This document shows positions 1-9,020 of a stretch of DNA of 64,000 nucleotides, one piece after another. Below the pieces are notes generated by a model that was given only the letters and a program-made list of their open reading frames with translations, had not been told where the DNA came from and made no database searches. A program made the position numbers and the translations under genes. Every line of letters begins with the position of its first letter. The stretch's first letter is position 1. This DNA comes from an uncultured Oscillospiraceae bacterium (GTDB lineage Bacteria > Bacillota > Clostridia > Oscillospirales > Oscillospiraceae): NCBI GenBank assembly GCA_950075865.1, contig CATMVA010000003.1:92679-156678 (forward strand). The letters are read 5' to 3'.

Positions 1-2
1 AT

Positions 3-860
3 AGCCAGACCCCCCTCTATTTTCTCATCTTCTCCAGCGTCCTGAACATCGCCCTGGACCTTCTCATGGTGGTGGTCTTCCAAATGGGGGTAGCGGGGGC
101 CGCCCTGGCCACTGTGGTGTCTCAAGCCGTCTCGGCCATTTTGAGCGGCATTTATGTGCTGCGTCATTACCGGAACGTCTGCCCCACCCGAGAGGATCTC
201 CGGATACCCAAGGTCATGCTGGGCGACCTGCTCACCTCGGGCATCGCCATGGGGCTGATGCTCTGCGTGGTGGATCTGGGCTCGGTGATCTACCAGCGGG
301 CCAACAACGACCTGGGGGAGACCATCATCACGGCCCACACCGCGGTCCGCAAACTCTTCGGTCTGACCTGTCAGCCTCTGGGAGGCATCGCCACCTCAGT
401 GTCCACCTTCGTGGGGCAGAACTGGGGTGCCCGGCAGCCCGACCGCATCCGCTATGCGCTGAAACGGGCCATTTGGATGGAGCTGGCCTGGTGCGCCTTT
501 ATCGCCGTGGTGGTCTTCGCCTTTGGCGGCACCCTGGTCCGGTTCACCACCGGCACCTCCGACCGGTCGGTTATCTCCAACGCGGTCATGGGCCTTCGAT
601 GGAACGTAAGCTTCTACCCGGCCTTGGGGATCCTGCTCTGCCTGCGGACCAGCATGCAGGCCATGGGGCAGAAGGCCGCCCCCATCATCTCCAGCGTGGT
701 GGAGCTGACCTTCAAGCTGGCCTCCGCCCGGTGGATCATCCCCGCTCTGGGCTACTTTGGCACCTGCATCACCGAGCCCATCGCCTGGGTGTCCATGATG
801 CTCTGGCTGGCCGGGGCCTACTTCTTCTGTCAAAAGAAGCTGCGGTCCGCGGCCGAATAA
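3..860 (+). CDS. MATE family efflux transporter, C-terminal part (5' truncated by window edge)
   Basis: The reading frame is open from the first bases, and residues before the first in-window ATG (position 66) already read as transporter sequence, so the gene begins outside the window. About 285 residues remain, with several hydrophobic segments and the pattern VVFQMGVAGAALATVVSQ that is typical of the MATE fold. MATE proteins export cationic drugs or metabolites by Na+ or H+ antiport across the cytoplasmic membrane. The substrate cannot be predicted. The gene ends before a strong hairpin and converges with the SLH-domain gene. Confidence 0.85.
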   Translation, partial: SQTPLYFLIFSSVLNIALDLLMVVVFQMGVAGAALATVVSQAVSAILSGIYVLRHYRNVCPTREDLRIPKVMLGDLLTSGIAMGLMLCVVDLGSVIYQRANNDLGETIITAHTAVRKLFGLTCQPLGGIATSVSTFVGQNWGARQPDRIRYALKRAIWMELAWCAFIAVVVFAFGGTLVRFTTGTSDRSVISNAVMGLRWNVSFYPALGILLCLRTSMQAMGQKAAPIISSVVELTFKLASARWIIPALGYFGTCITEPIAWVSMMLWLAGAYFFCQKKLRSAAE

Positions 861-870
861 ATCTCCGCAA

Positions 871-902
871 AAAGGCCGTCCCTCTGTCGAGGGACGGCCT
901 TT
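871..902. terminator. Bidirectional Rho-independent terminator
   Basis: A perfect 14-bp stem (871-884 with 889-902) closes a TGTC loop. It is preceded by A5 and followed by TTT, so it can terminate both the MATE gene on the plus strand and the SLH gene on the minus strand; the U tract is better in the minus direction. Confidence 0.85.
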
Positions 903-917
903 CAGTTTACTCTGGGT

Positions 918-3308
918 TTACTGCTTGATGACCAGGGTGGCCACAAAGGTAGTCCCCTTGAAGCTGCCGTAGACCTCCACCCGGTCCTCCACCTTCAGGC
1001 TGTTCAGGGTCAGGGAACTTCCATTGCGGTCGATGATCTTGGCGTTGCCGGTCCGCAGATCCACTGTCACCGGGTCGGTGCGGTCGTCGGGCAGGATGGT
1101 CACCGACCGGGTGTTGCCCTGGTTGGTGGTGATGAGCACCGTGCCGGACAGCCGGTCGGCCTGGGCGGCCGTGGCCGTAATGTCGATGGAGAGGGCCTCG
1201 TCCCCGCTGGTGACCAGGGCCACCGTATCCCCCTGGTTGATGTCCCGGAAGGTGGCGGCGGCGCCGTTCTTGGTCACCGACACCCCGTTGCCCACCGCAA
1301 AGGTCTGGGTGCTACCGTCGCTCAGGGTGAGGACGATGGCGCTGCCCGACGTATTGGTGCTGAAGCCCGCCACCTTGCCGGTCAGGTCGGGCTGACGGGG
1401 GGTGGCCGCGATCTGGTCCACCTTGTTATACCGCAGGGTGACCACCAGGCTGTCCCCGGTACGAAGCTCAAACAGGGTGCTCTTCTTGCCTGCCCGGGTG
1501 ATGGAGGGCAGCTGGTTCAGGTCCAGTTCATAGCTGGCCGAGCCGCCGTCCGGCCGGGTAACGGTCAGCACGGTGGTAGCCCCGTAGTTGAGAGAGGCCA
1601 GAGTCCCCTCCACCGTGATGTTGGCGGGGTAGGCGTCGATCTCCACCACCACACCGCTGGAGAGCCTGGCAGTGACGAACCAGTCGTTTTCGATCTGGGT
1701 GCGGCTCTCCCCATTGTAGGTGATGATTGCATTACTGTCCACCGCGGCCGAGACCTCCCGGCCACCGTCCAACGCGTCGGCAATGACCACGGTCTTGGCG
1801 CCGCTGAGGGTGCCCTGCCGGACCACACGGCCCTGGCGGTAGACCGTCAGGGTGTCCACCTCCACCGCCGTCACTTGCTCGTTCTCATTCACCCGGAGGG
1901 TAGCGCTGTAGCGGACCTGGGTGGCGGCCAGAGCCCCGGAAAAGCCATTGACAGTCACCGCCGCCGTGGTGGGAATGCCGTAGGTGGTAGTCACTCCATT
2001 GGGGGTGGCCAGGGTCATGGTGGCCGAGCCGTCGGCGGCCAAAGTCAGGCTGCTGATCAGGCCCTGGACCTGGGTGGTGCCTCCCCACAGGACAACACCG
2101 GCCAGATGCCCAGTCTCGTCCACATAGCAGGTAGCGTTGGTGTAGCCGGCCTCCGGGTCAATGACCTCCCGGCCGCCCACCTGGCTGTTGGCCTGGATCT
2201 CGGTGAACCGGTCCATGGTGTAGGTGTGGGAAGCGCCGCTCTCCAGCAGGGTGATGTTCCGCCCCTCCAGGGCGGCCACCAGCCCCTGATGGGCGGTGAG
2301 GACGCCACTGAGCCGGGCCTCCTGGGCCTCTCCCTTCTCATTCAAATTCAGCCGGACATACTTCCCGTTGCGCAGGAAGGAGACGTCGGCCAGCATGTTA
2401 TCCTCGTAGACCTTTCCCTCCACCGGGACCCGGCAGGTCCTGGTACCTGAGATCTCGCTCTCCAGGGTCAGGCTCACGCCCCCATCCAGCTCGGTGGTCA
2501 CATTGGTGATCCGTCCGGCCACCCATTTATAGTCGGTGTATTCGCTCAGCTCAGGCTGGATCCCCAAATCCTCCATGACCTGAAGGGCCTGGCTCATCAG
2601 AACGGTCATCTGTCCCCGCTTGATGGCCCCCTTGGGGTCAGCGATCCGGACCCCCTCGCTGTTATCCAGACCGCTGAACACCTTGTAGTAGGTCAGAATA
2701 TACACATAGGGCCGCAGGGCCGGGGTGATCTGGTCAGCGTCGGCGTAGCGGCTGCGGAGATAACTCAGGCACTGCTCGTCAGAGACGATTCGGGCCAGGG
2801 GCTCCAGCTGCATGGCACGGACCAGGTACATACACACATTTTCCCGGGAAATATTCCACAGCAGATAGGGCTGGGGCCCGCCCGAATAATTGAGGGTGGA
2901 GGGAGCGATCTGCCCCAGGGCTTCCAGCTCGTCCAGAGAGAGGATCCCGGACTCCACCGCCACAGCCAGCTCCCGGATAGCTCCGGCGCCCCAGGCGGCC
3001 ACGCTGGAGGGCAGAACGGCGGTGACCTCAGCCCCCCGGTCGGCGTAGATGGCATTGCGGGTCTCCTCGGCAATGCCAGTGACCCGGGCACAGAACAGAA
3101 GGCTCTCGGTGGCGCTCATGTTCCGCTCGGGATAGAAGTTGCCGTCGGTGGAGCCGGCGGCATAACCCCGGGCCTTCATATCCTCAATATAATCCTTCGC
3201 CCAATGGTTCTCAATATCGGGGAAGGCGGCGGCATGGGCCGGGATCACGGCCAGGGAAAGGGTGAGGGACAGAGTCAGGGCCAGCGCGCCAAACCGTTTC
3301 AGTTTCAT
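918..3308 (-). CDS. SLH-domain-containing secreted surface protein
   Basis: The 796-residue product starts with a signal peptide (basic MKLKR, hydrophobic core, AHAA cleavage region near residue 26). An S-layer homology motif follows (FPDIENHWAKDYI, residues about 28-70), with a second SLH-like stretch near 200-245. The rest is a long beta-rich region of Gly/Thr-rich repeats without a recognised catalytic motif. SLH domains bind pyruvylated secondary wall polymers, so this is probably a cell-surface protein. I chose the start at 3308 rather than the longer in-frame ATG because GGAGGAA sits seven bases upstream and the signal peptide begins there. Confidence 0.85.
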   Translation of the reverse strand: MKLKRFGALALTLSLTLSLAVIPAHAAAFPDIENHWAKDYIEDMKARGYAAGSTDGNFYPERNMSATESLLFCARVTGIAEETRNAIYADRGAEVTAVLPSSVAAWGAGAIRELAVAVESGILSLDELEALGQIAPSTLNYSGGPQPYLLWNISRENVCMYLVRAMQLEPLARIVSDEQCLSYLRSRYADADQITPALRPYVYILTYYKVFSGLDNSEGVRIADPKGAIKRGQMTVLMSQALQVMEDLGIQPELSEYTDYKWVAGRITNVTTELDGGVSLTLESEISGTRTCRVPVEGKVYEDNMLADVSFLRNGKYVRLNLNEKGEAQEARLSGVLTAHQGLVAALEGRNITLLESGASHTYTMDRFTEIQANSQVGGREVIDPEAGYTNATCYVDETGHLAGVVLWGGTTQVQGLISSLTLAADGSATMTLATPNGVTTTYGIPTTAAVTVNGFSGALAATQVRYSATLRVNENEQVTAVEVDTLTVYRQGRVVRQGTLSGAKTVVIADALDGGREVSAAVDSNAIITYNGESRTQIENDWFVTARLSSGVVVEIDAYPANITVEGTLASLNYGATTVLTVTRPDGGSASYELDLNQLPSITRAGKKSTLFELRTGDSLVVTLRYNKVDQIAATPRQPDLTGKVAGFSTNTSGSAIVLTLSDGSTQTFAVGNGVSVTKNGAAATFRDINQGDTVALVTSGDEALSIDITATAAQADRLSGTVLITTNQGNTRSVTILPDDRTDPVTVDLRTGNAKIIDRNGSSLTLNSLKVEDRVEVYGSFKGTTFVATLVIKQ

Positions 3309-3359
3309 TCTGTGTTCCTCCATAAATTCGAGACGTGGGGAAAATATTCTGTAAACCAC

Positions 3360-3388
3360 ATTATACGCCATCCGGGCCGGAAAATCAA
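3360..3388 (-). promoter_or_regulatory. SigA-type promoter of the SLH gene
   Basis: On the minus strand TTGATT (3383-3388) and TATAAT (3360-3365) are separated by 17 bases, about 50 bases upstream of the SLH start codon. Confidence 0.75.
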
Positions 3389-3410
3389 CTGTTTTATGGG
3401 CCGGAAGCAA

Positions 3411-3442
3411 ATCAGGGATCGGCCCAAAGGCCGACCCCTGAT
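3411..3442 (-). terminator. Hairpin terminator after ileS
   Basis: A 14-bp inverted repeat with one G-U-compatible mismatch (3411-3424 with 3429-3442) lies just after the ileS stop codon. The tail on the minus strand is TTGCTT, a weak U tract, so termination may be partial. Confidence 0.5.
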
Positions 3443-3453
3443 CTTCTGTCCAA

Positions 3454-6231
3454 TCACCATTCGATGGCGACTACCCGGGCGCACCGATCGCACAGCTCGG
3501 CGTGGTGTCCTTCCGTGCCGATGTGCTCGTCGTGTTTCCAGCAACGGGGACACTTCTCCCCAACAGCGGGGGTAACATCCACTTTCACCTCGTTCATATC
3601 GCTCTTTTGCAGCTCCGCCTGAGAGACAATAAACAGGTCGGCCAGCGTCCCTGCGTCCAGCCCATCAAAAGCAGTCTCAAAAGCCGGGACGGTGAGCACA
3701 ATTTTCGCCTCCAGGCTTTTTCCGATCTTCTTCTCGCTCCGGGCAGTTTCCAAGGCGTTATTGACTACGTCGCGGAGCTTGACGATCGTGTTCCAGCGGG
3801 CTTCCTCCTCCTGACTGAGGGCGAAGGCCGGGTCGAAATCGGGCATGTCGTTGAATAGTACGCTCTCGGCATTGTCCTCCTTGCCATGGGGCATGGCCGC
3901 CCAGATCTCGTCGCTGGTGAAGGCCAGCACCGGGGCAATGAGCCTTGTCATGCCGTCCAGGATGAGGAACAGGGCGGACTGTGCGGAGGCGCGGCTGGCG
4001 GCGTCGCCACAGTACAGCCGGTCCTTGATGATGTCCAGATAGAAGTTGGACATCTCAACCACGCAGAAGTTGTAGATGGCCCGGTAGGCAATGTGGAAAT
4101 CATAGCTGTTGTAGGCCGCCCGGCAGGTCTGGGCCAGCTTGCCCAGCTGGGCCACCGCCCACCGGTCCAGATCGCTCATGTCAACGGGAGCCATCCGGGT
4201 GTTGGGATCAAAGCCGTCCAGATTGCCCAGCATGTACCGGGCGGTGTTCCGGATCTTCAGGTAGGCCTGACTCAGCTGCTTCAGGATCTCGGGGGAGATG
4301 CGCATGTCCTGGGTGTACTCGGCAGAGGCCACCCACAGCCGGAAGATATCGGCGCCGTACTCCTTCAGCACGTCATCAGGGGAGATTGCGTTGCCCAGGG
4401 ACTTGTGCATCACCTTGCCCTCGCCGTCCACGGTCCAGCCGTGGGTGACGATCTGCTTATAGGGGGCCACCCCATTGATGGCGATGGAGGTCAGCATGGA
4501 GGACTGGAACCAGCCCCGGTACTGGTCGCCCCCTTCCAGATAGAGGTCGGCGGGGTAGCCCAGATTCTCCCGCTCGTCGGCCACAGCCGCCCAGGTGGAG
4601 CCCGAGTCGAACCACACGTCCATGATGTCGGTCTCTTTGGTGAAGTGGCGCTTGCCGCACTTGGGGCAGACAAAACCCTGAGGCAGCAGGTCCTTGGCCT
4701 CGGCGTCGAACCAGATGTTGGAGCCGTGCTCCCGGAAGAGCTTTGCCACATTGGCGATGGTCTCGGGGGTCACAATGTCGGCCCCGCAGTCATCGCAGTA
4801 GAAGATAGGGATGGGCACGCCCCACACCCGCTGGCGGGAAATGCACCAGTCGTTGCGCTCCGAGATCATGGAGATCATCCGGTCCTTGCCCCAGGCGGGG
4901 TGCCAGGTGATTCCCTCGCAGGAGTCCACGGCGGCCTTCTTGATGGCGTCTACAGAACAGAACCACTGCTCGGTGGCCCGGTAGATGATGGGGTGCTTGC
5001 ACCGCCAGCAGTGGGGGTAGGAGTGGGTGATGTTCTCCTTACACAGCAAGAAACCCTCGGCCTCCAGATCGTGGACCACCATGTCGTTGCCCTTGGCATA
5101 GTACTGGCCGTTGTAGCGCTCGTCGGTCATGATGCCCTTGGCGTTCACCGGCACGGGTACCCCGATGTTGGTCAGTCCCGCCTTGTCGTACTGCCGGCAG
5201 ATGTTGAAGTCGTCGGCGCCGAAGCCGGGGGCAGTGTGAACGCAGCCCGAGCCGGCCTCCAGGGTCACATGCTGGCCGCAGAGAAGTACGCTCTCCCGGT
5301 CAAAGAGGGGGTGCTTGGCCGTCATTAGCTCAAACTCGCTGCCCTTAAGGGTGCAGAGCACCTCACAGGCGGCATAGTCCAGCCCGGCAGCCTTGCACAC
5401 CTTCTCGGCCAGCTCCTTGGCCATAATATAGACCTCCCCATTGGGGGCCTTCAGCAGCACATAATCAAACTCGGCGTTGACGCAGATAGCGAAGTTGCCC
5501 GGAATGGTCCAGGGTGTGGTGGTCCAGATGACGAAGTACAGCTTGGAAAGGTCGCAGTACCGCCCCAGCTCGCCCTTGTCGTCCTTCACAGGGAACTTCA
5601 CAAAGATGGTGGTACAGGGGTCGTCCTGGTACTCGATTTCGGCCTCGGCCAAGGCGGTCTGGTCATGGGGACACCAGTAGACCGGCTTCATACCCTTGTA
5701 AATCAGGCCCTTCTCGGCCATCTTGCCGAAAACCTCGATCTGCTTGGCCTCAAATTCGGGCTTTAAGGTAATGTAGGGGTTTTCCCACTCGCCCAGCACC
5801 CCCAGCCGCTTAAACTGCTCGGTCATCCGGGCGATGTAGCCCTCGGCGTACTCCTGGCACTTGGTCCGGAAGTCAGCGGTGGACATTTCCTCCCGCTTCA
5901 CGCTCTTGTCTTTCAGAACGGCGGTCTCGATGGGCAGGCCGTGGGTGTCCCAGCCGGGGACATAAGGGGCCTGGAAGCCCATCATGTTTTTGCTCTTGAC
6001 GATGATGTCCTTCAGGGTCTTGTTCATGGCGGTGCCAATATGGATGTTTCCGTTGGCGTAGGGCGGGCCGTCGTGAAGAATGAAGCGGGGCTTGCCCTCG
6101 TTCTGCTTCACCATCTTACGGTAAAGATCCCTTTTCTCCATCCCCTCCAGCATCTCAGGCTCCCGCTTGGGCAGCCCCGCCCGCATGGGAAAGTCGGTCT
6201 GGGGCAGGTGTACGGTGGCGTTGTAGTCCAT
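3454..6231 (-). CDS. ileS: Isoleucyl-tRNA synthetase
   Basis: This is a full-length class I aminoacyl-tRNA synthetase of 925 residues that charges tRNA-Ile. The HIGH signature appears as HIGT (residues 64-67) after PPYANGNI. The KMSKS loop appears as KVMHKSLGN near residue 605. A C-terminal zinc site is formed by CPRCWKH and CDRCARVV. AAAGGAG precedes the ATG. The gene is the last of a five-gene minus-strand run that begins at an isoleucine T-box about 1.7 kb upstream; no closer leader is visible, so it is probably controlled by that T-box. Confidence 0.97.
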   Translation of the reverse strand: MDYNATVHLPQTDFPMRAGLPKREPEMLEGMEKRDLYRKMVKQNEGKPRFILHDGPPYANGNIHIGTAMNKTLKDIIVKSKNMMGFQAPYVPGWDTHGLPIETAVLKDKSVKREEMSTADFRTKCQEYAEGYIARMTEQFKRLGVLGEWENPYITLKPEFEAKQIEVFGKMAEKGLIYKGMKPVYWCPHDQTALAEAEIEYQDDPCTTIFVKFPVKDDKGELGRYCDLSKLYFVIWTTTPWTIPGNFAICVNAEFDYVLLKAPNGEVYIMAKELAEKVCKAAGLDYAACEVLCTLKGSEFELMTAKHPLFDRESVLLCGQHVTLEAGSGCVHTAPGFGADDFNICRQYDKAGLTNIGVPVPVNAKGIMTDERYNGQYYAKGNDMVVHDLEAEGFLLCKENITHSYPHCWRCKHPIIYRATEQWFCSVDAIKKAAVDSCEGITWHPAWGKDRMISMISERNDWCISRQRVWGVPIPIFYCDDCGADIVTPETIANVAKLFREHGSNIWFDAEAKDLLPQGFVCPKCGKRHFTKETDIMDVWFDSGSTWAAVADERENLGYPADLYLEGGDQYRGWFQSSMLTSIAINGVAPYKQIVTHGWTVDGEGKVMHKSLGNAISPDDVLKEYGADIFRLWVASAEYTQDMRISPEILKQLSQAYLKIRNTARYMLGNLDGFDPNTRMAPVDMSDLDRWAVAQLGKLAQTCRAAYNSYDFHIAYRAIYNFCVVEMSNFYLDIIKDRLYCGDAASRASAQSALFLILDGMTRLIAPVLAFTSDEIWAAMPHGKEDNAESVLFNDMPDFDPAFALSQEEEARWNTIVKLRDVVNNALETARSEKKIGKSLEAKIVLTVPAFETAFDGLDAGTLADLFIVSQAELQKSDMNEVKVDVTPAVGEKCPRCWKHDEHIGTEGHHAELCDRCARVVAIEW

Positions 6232-6266
6232 AGTAATGTCTCCTTTATGCGAAATTTGTTTTTGTT

Positions 6267-6551
6267 TCAGCTCTCCCTGTCAAAAATGATCTTACTCTCC
6301 AAAAGGGGGCCATAGGTCTCTTTCCAGCGAAAGTGGAGCTCCGAACGGTCGTAGGTCTCCAGTGCCGCTGCCGTCAACTCCATCTCGATCATCAGGTGGG
6401 ATCGGTTTGCCCGGCAGCTGTTGGAGGGGTAGGTCCACACCCCCGTGATCCCTTCTATGTCCAATGTCCTTTGAAAAAGGGCCCGAATGGGCTCTACCAG
6501 GACGCCCCAGTCTACTTCCGGCTTAAATTTGACGATAATATAGTGCCGCAT
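6267..6551 (-). CDS. Dabb-like (stress-responsive A/B barrel) small protein
   Basis: The 94-residue protein begins MRHYIIVKFKPEV and ends with HFRWKETYGPLLESKIIFD, which resembles Dabb-domain ferredoxin-like proteins. Those usually form dimeric alpha/beta barrels of uncertain role. It lies 35 bases before ileS and 24 after the zinc-ribbon gene, within the T-box operon. The family assignment is from memory of the pattern, not a search. Confidence 0.65.
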   Translation of the reverse strand: MRHYIIVKFKPEVDWGVLVEPIRALFQRTLDIEGITGVWTYPSNSCRANRSHLMIEMELTAAALETYDRSELHFRWKETYGPLLESKIIFDRES

Positions 6552-6575
6552 AGCCCCTCCTTTTTAAAAACGTCT

Positions 6576-6752
6576 TTATTCCTCTCTGTTTGCCTGAGAA
6601 GGCTTTTCGGGCCGATGGGCGCAGAGCTCGCAGGCCGGGTCGGCGCAGGTGCTCTCCCACCACACATCGCATCGGGGACAGAAGAGAGCGTCATGCCGGG
6701 CAGAGTAGGCGGTTTCCCCGCCGCAGTGGGGGCAAAGGTTTTTCTCCTTCAT
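6576..6752 (-). CDS. Small zinc-ribbon protein
   Basis: The 58-residue ORF has two close CxxC pairs (CPHC near residue 7, CPRC near residue 25) and a further CxxxxCxxC (CADPACELC), so it probably binds one or two zinc ions. The start is fixed by ATAGGAGG placed well before the ATG. It lies nine bases after the preceding gene, so it is translated as part of the same operon. Function is not recognised. Confidence 0.75.
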   Translation of the reverse strand: MKEKNLCPHCGGETAYSARHDALFCPRCDVWWESTCADPACELCAHRPEKPSQANREE

Positions 6753-6761
6753 AAACGCCTC

Positions 6762-7436
6762 CTATCCCTCGGTATACCGGGCTGTCTCCTCGTCACTTTC
6801 AAAGAAGTCCAGCAGGTCCTGCTTGTTGATGGGCCAGTTTTCCTCATCTCCGCAATCCTCTGTAAAAAAGCGTTCCACTTCCTCATAGGTCAAGGACATG
6901 ACGCTGGACCGATAGCCCACATACTCCGCCCGGATCTCCTGGGGAAGGGTATAGGGCCGCTTGGTCAGCACCATGTCCCCGTTCACCAGATAAATGAGGG
7001 TCACTCTTACCATACCCCCGCTCTCTTCCCCGGTCAACCCAAAATAGGGGTCGAATTCGCCGTCCAGCACCTTCCGCACTGTCCCGGTCCAGTCCTCCCG
7101 CTCCGGCCCGGTGCGGGCAAGGTCCTCGCAGATGCCCAAAATCGTGCCGTCGGAATTATCCCGGGCCCAAAGCTCCAGAAACAGGACCATGGCCCAGTAG
7201 GCCTCCTCCTCGGTCAGGTCCCCCCAACCGCCGCCGCGGGTGATCCGGGCCGCCGCCTCATGCCAGAGCTCCATCATGGCCGGGTCGGTGGAGCTTCCAT
7301 CCTCCTGGGGCATCATCCCGCCCAGAAAGGTGTCCAGCTCGGAGAGCAGCGCCTGATCCTCCCCGGTCACCCCGTCCCAGATCCCGTCCAAAAACCCGTA
7401 GGCCGCCCGGTAGCTTTCCTTCCAGGTCAAGGTCAT
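6762..7436 (-). CDS. Uncharacterised acidic protein, possibly immunity-type
   Basis: This 224-residue protein is acidic and rich in Trp and Tyr, with no signal peptide or membrane segment. I do not recognise a named family. Its first third resembles small immunity proteins seen near polymorphic toxins, and its neighbour is WapI-immunity-like, so an immunity role is a guess. ATG at 7436 was chosen over the in-frame ATG at 7472 because it gives an ATGA overlap with the upstream stop and has AGGGGG upstream. Confidence 0.6.
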   Translation of the reverse strand: MTLTWKESYRAAYGFLDGIWDGVTGEDQALLSELDTFLGGMMPQEDGSSTDPAMMELWHEAAARITRGGGWGDLTEEEAYWAMVLFLELWARDNSDGTILGICEDLARTGPEREDWTGTVRKVLDGEFDPYFGLTGEESGGMVRVTLIYLVNGDMVLTKRPYTLPQEIRAEYVGYRSSVMSLTYEEVERFFTEDCGDEENWPINKQDLLDFFESDEETARYTEG

Positions 7437-7897
7437 GGCTGATCGCGCCCCCTGTCTTTTCCCATATCGCATATTTGCCGAAGCTGCTGCAAAAAGGGCT
7501 TTAAGGCCGCTTGGTCCGCCTGAAATTCAAAGGACAAGGTCTGTGCCCAGGCCTCCCCATAAAGGACACCGGAAACCGTGATCCGGCCGGTTTTGTTCAT
7601 CACCAGCCTGAACCAGCAACCATATTCGGCGTCCCGGAGCCCTACCTCCCGGCATTGAAATTCATAGAGCGCTCCAAGCTCCTCCGTGAAACGGCAGAGG
7701 TCCTTCCAACCGCAGCCCCAATATCCTGTTCCGGAAAATCCGTCAGAGCTTACTTTCATAAGCCAGCCCGAATCGTAGCACCCCCGGCCCCAATAGGGGT
7801 CGTTAAAGTCGCTTTGAATATCCTGAAAGGCCAGAAAATTTTCGCCGTAACGCAGCTCGCAGGAGCCGCAATGCCGCAAGCCCGTTTCTCTTTCCAT
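7433..7897 (-). CDS. WapI-family immunity-like protein
   Basis: The 154-residue protein has alternating strands and a C-terminal pattern (LSFEFQADQAALKPFLQQL) like WapI immunity proteins, which neutralise contact-dependent nuclease toxins of the WapA type. No toxin gene is visible in this window. GGGAGGG before ATG 7897 decides the start over a longer ORF that would run into the T-box terminator. It is the first gene after the T-box, only about 28 bases from the terminator U tract. Confidence 0.55.
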   Translation of the reverse strand: MERETGLRHCGSCELRYGENFLAFQDIQSDFNDPYWGRGCYDSGWLMKVSSDGFSGTGYWGCGWKDLCRFTEELGALYEFQCREVGLRDAEYGCWFRLVMNKTGRITVSGVLYGEAWAQTLSFEFQADQAALKPFLQQLRQICDMGKDRGRDQP

Positions 7898-7924
7898 TGC
7901 CTTCCCTCCCTTGACCACAGGCAA

Positions 7925-8164
7925 CAAAAAACGCCCTTGCCCCCAAAAGGAGACAAAGGCGCAAACCTCTGCGGTACCACTCCAATTCCGTACACAGTAC
8001 GGCACTCATGCGCGCGGTAACGGGCGCTCCCGCCGGGACTTACTTCGTTTCAGCTCCGTCGTTCTGAGGTGATCCTTCCCCCATCCTCCCTGACCGCCTT
8101 TCACCACAACGGCGGCTCTCTGGGCAGCTCAGACCGGGTACTCGTCCTCATCGTCACGTTTTAC
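7925..8164 (-). promoter_or_regulatory. T-box riboswitch leader with isoleucine specifier (ATC)
   Basis: The minus strand shows the conserved T-box core AATTGGAGTGGTACCGC (antiterminator bulge around 7971-7990). It is followed by a G+C-rich terminator stem with TTTTTT at 7925-7931. Stem I carries AGTA-type elements near its 5' side and GGATCACC on its 3' side; ATC at 8071-8073 is in specifier position, consistent with sensing uncharged tRNA-Ile. The expected output is read-through into the five-gene operon when isoleucine charging is low. Confidence 0.88.
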
Positions 8165-8170
8165 AAAGGA

Positions 8171-8199
8171 ATTGTAGCGGGTTTTCCCCCGGATGTCAA
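8171..8199 (-). promoter_or_regulatory. Strong SigA promoter of the T-box operon
   Basis: On the minus strand TTGACA (8194-8199) and TACAAT (8171-8176) are separated by exactly 17 bases, immediately upstream of the T-box leader. Confidence 0.9.
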
Positions 8200-8222
8200 G
8201 GGGAAAGGGTCAAAATGGGCAA

Positions 8223-8253
8223 AAAAGGACCCGGCGTTCCGCCGGGTCCTTTT
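8223..8253 (-). terminator. Rho-independent terminator after divIVA
   Basis: A perfect 13-bp stem (8223-8235 with 8241-8253) is followed on the minus strand by TTTTTT. It separates the divIVA transcript from the T-box promoter downstream. Confidence 0.9.
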
Positions 8254-8258
8254 CATCC

Positions 8259-9005
8259 TCAGATCTCGTAATCCTTCCCGAACTTCAGGTTCTTGAAGTC
8301 GATGCGGCGGGTGGGCTTCTCCTCCTCGTCGTCCTCGTCCTCCTCGGCCTTGGGCTCCACGGTCTTGGGAATCACGGGTGTGACCACCGGCCCCCGCTTC
8401 AGGGCCTCGTAGATCTCATTCTCCTCCAGGGGCTCCGCAGGCCCAGCAGGCTCCTCCTGAGGGGGGAGCTCCTCCCCGATGGCCTTCTCCACGGCGCTGC
8501 TGATGGACTCGGCCGCCGCGGCCACCTGGTCCCCCTGGTGGGCTGCCGCCACCAGCTTGGAAAGACCGTCAATGTACTCCACCTCGTGCTGGCAAAGCTC
8601 CTTGAGCTTGGCGATATACGCGGCGGTGGCCTTCTGGGCGGCGGTGAGCCGCAGCTGCTCGTTGGCCACCTCCTGCCGGATCTCCTGGATCTTGTCCTTA
8701 GCCTCGGACTCAGCGTCCCGGACGATGGTGGCCTTCTTGGCCTCGGCCTCGCTCACCATCTGGTCGGCCATCTTTTGGGCCGTCATCAGGGCCTTCCGCA
8801 TGGCGTCCTCGGTGGAACGGTACTCCTCCACCTTGTCGGCCAGGACCTTCATCTTGGCTTTCAGCGTGGTGTTTTCCTTAAAAAGGGTGGTATAGTCGGC
8901 AGTGACCTGGTCCAGGAACTCATCCACCATGGCCATATTGTACCCGCCAAAAGAGGCTTTTGTAAAGGCGTGCTCCGCCACTTCCTGAGGCGTCAGCATG
9001 TTCAT
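8259..9005 (-). CDS. divIVA: DivIVA-domain cell division or polarity protein
   Basis: The N-terminus MLTPQEVAEHAFTKASFGGY has the DivIVA membrane-binding motif. A long coiled coil (residues about 30-165) and an acidic, disordered C-terminal tail follow. DivIVA proteins mark curved membrane at division sites and recruit partners. Total length is 248 residues. It lies directly downstream of sepF, as in many Firmicutes. Two ATGs six bases apart (9005 and 8999) are both possible starts, as the ribosome site is weak. Confidence 0.9.
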   Translation of the reverse strand: MNMLTPQEVAEHAFTKASFGGYNMAMVDEFLDQVTADYTTLFKENTTLKAKMKVLADKVEEYRSTEDAMRKALMTAQKMADQMVSEAEAKKATIVRDAESEAKDKIQEIRQEVANEQLRLTAAQKATAAYIAKLKELCQHEVEYIDGLSKLVAAAHQGDQVAAAAESISSAVEKAIGEELPPQEEPAGPAEPLEENEIYEALKRGPVVTPVIPKTVEPKAEEDEDDEEEKPTRRIDFKNLKFGKDYEI

Positions 9006-9020
9006 CCCACTCTTTCTTTC

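Noticed and set aside
7897..8005. Longer start of the WapI-like protein at 8005
   Set aside because: It would read through the T-box terminator and antiterminator; ATG 7897 has a clear GGGAGGG site.
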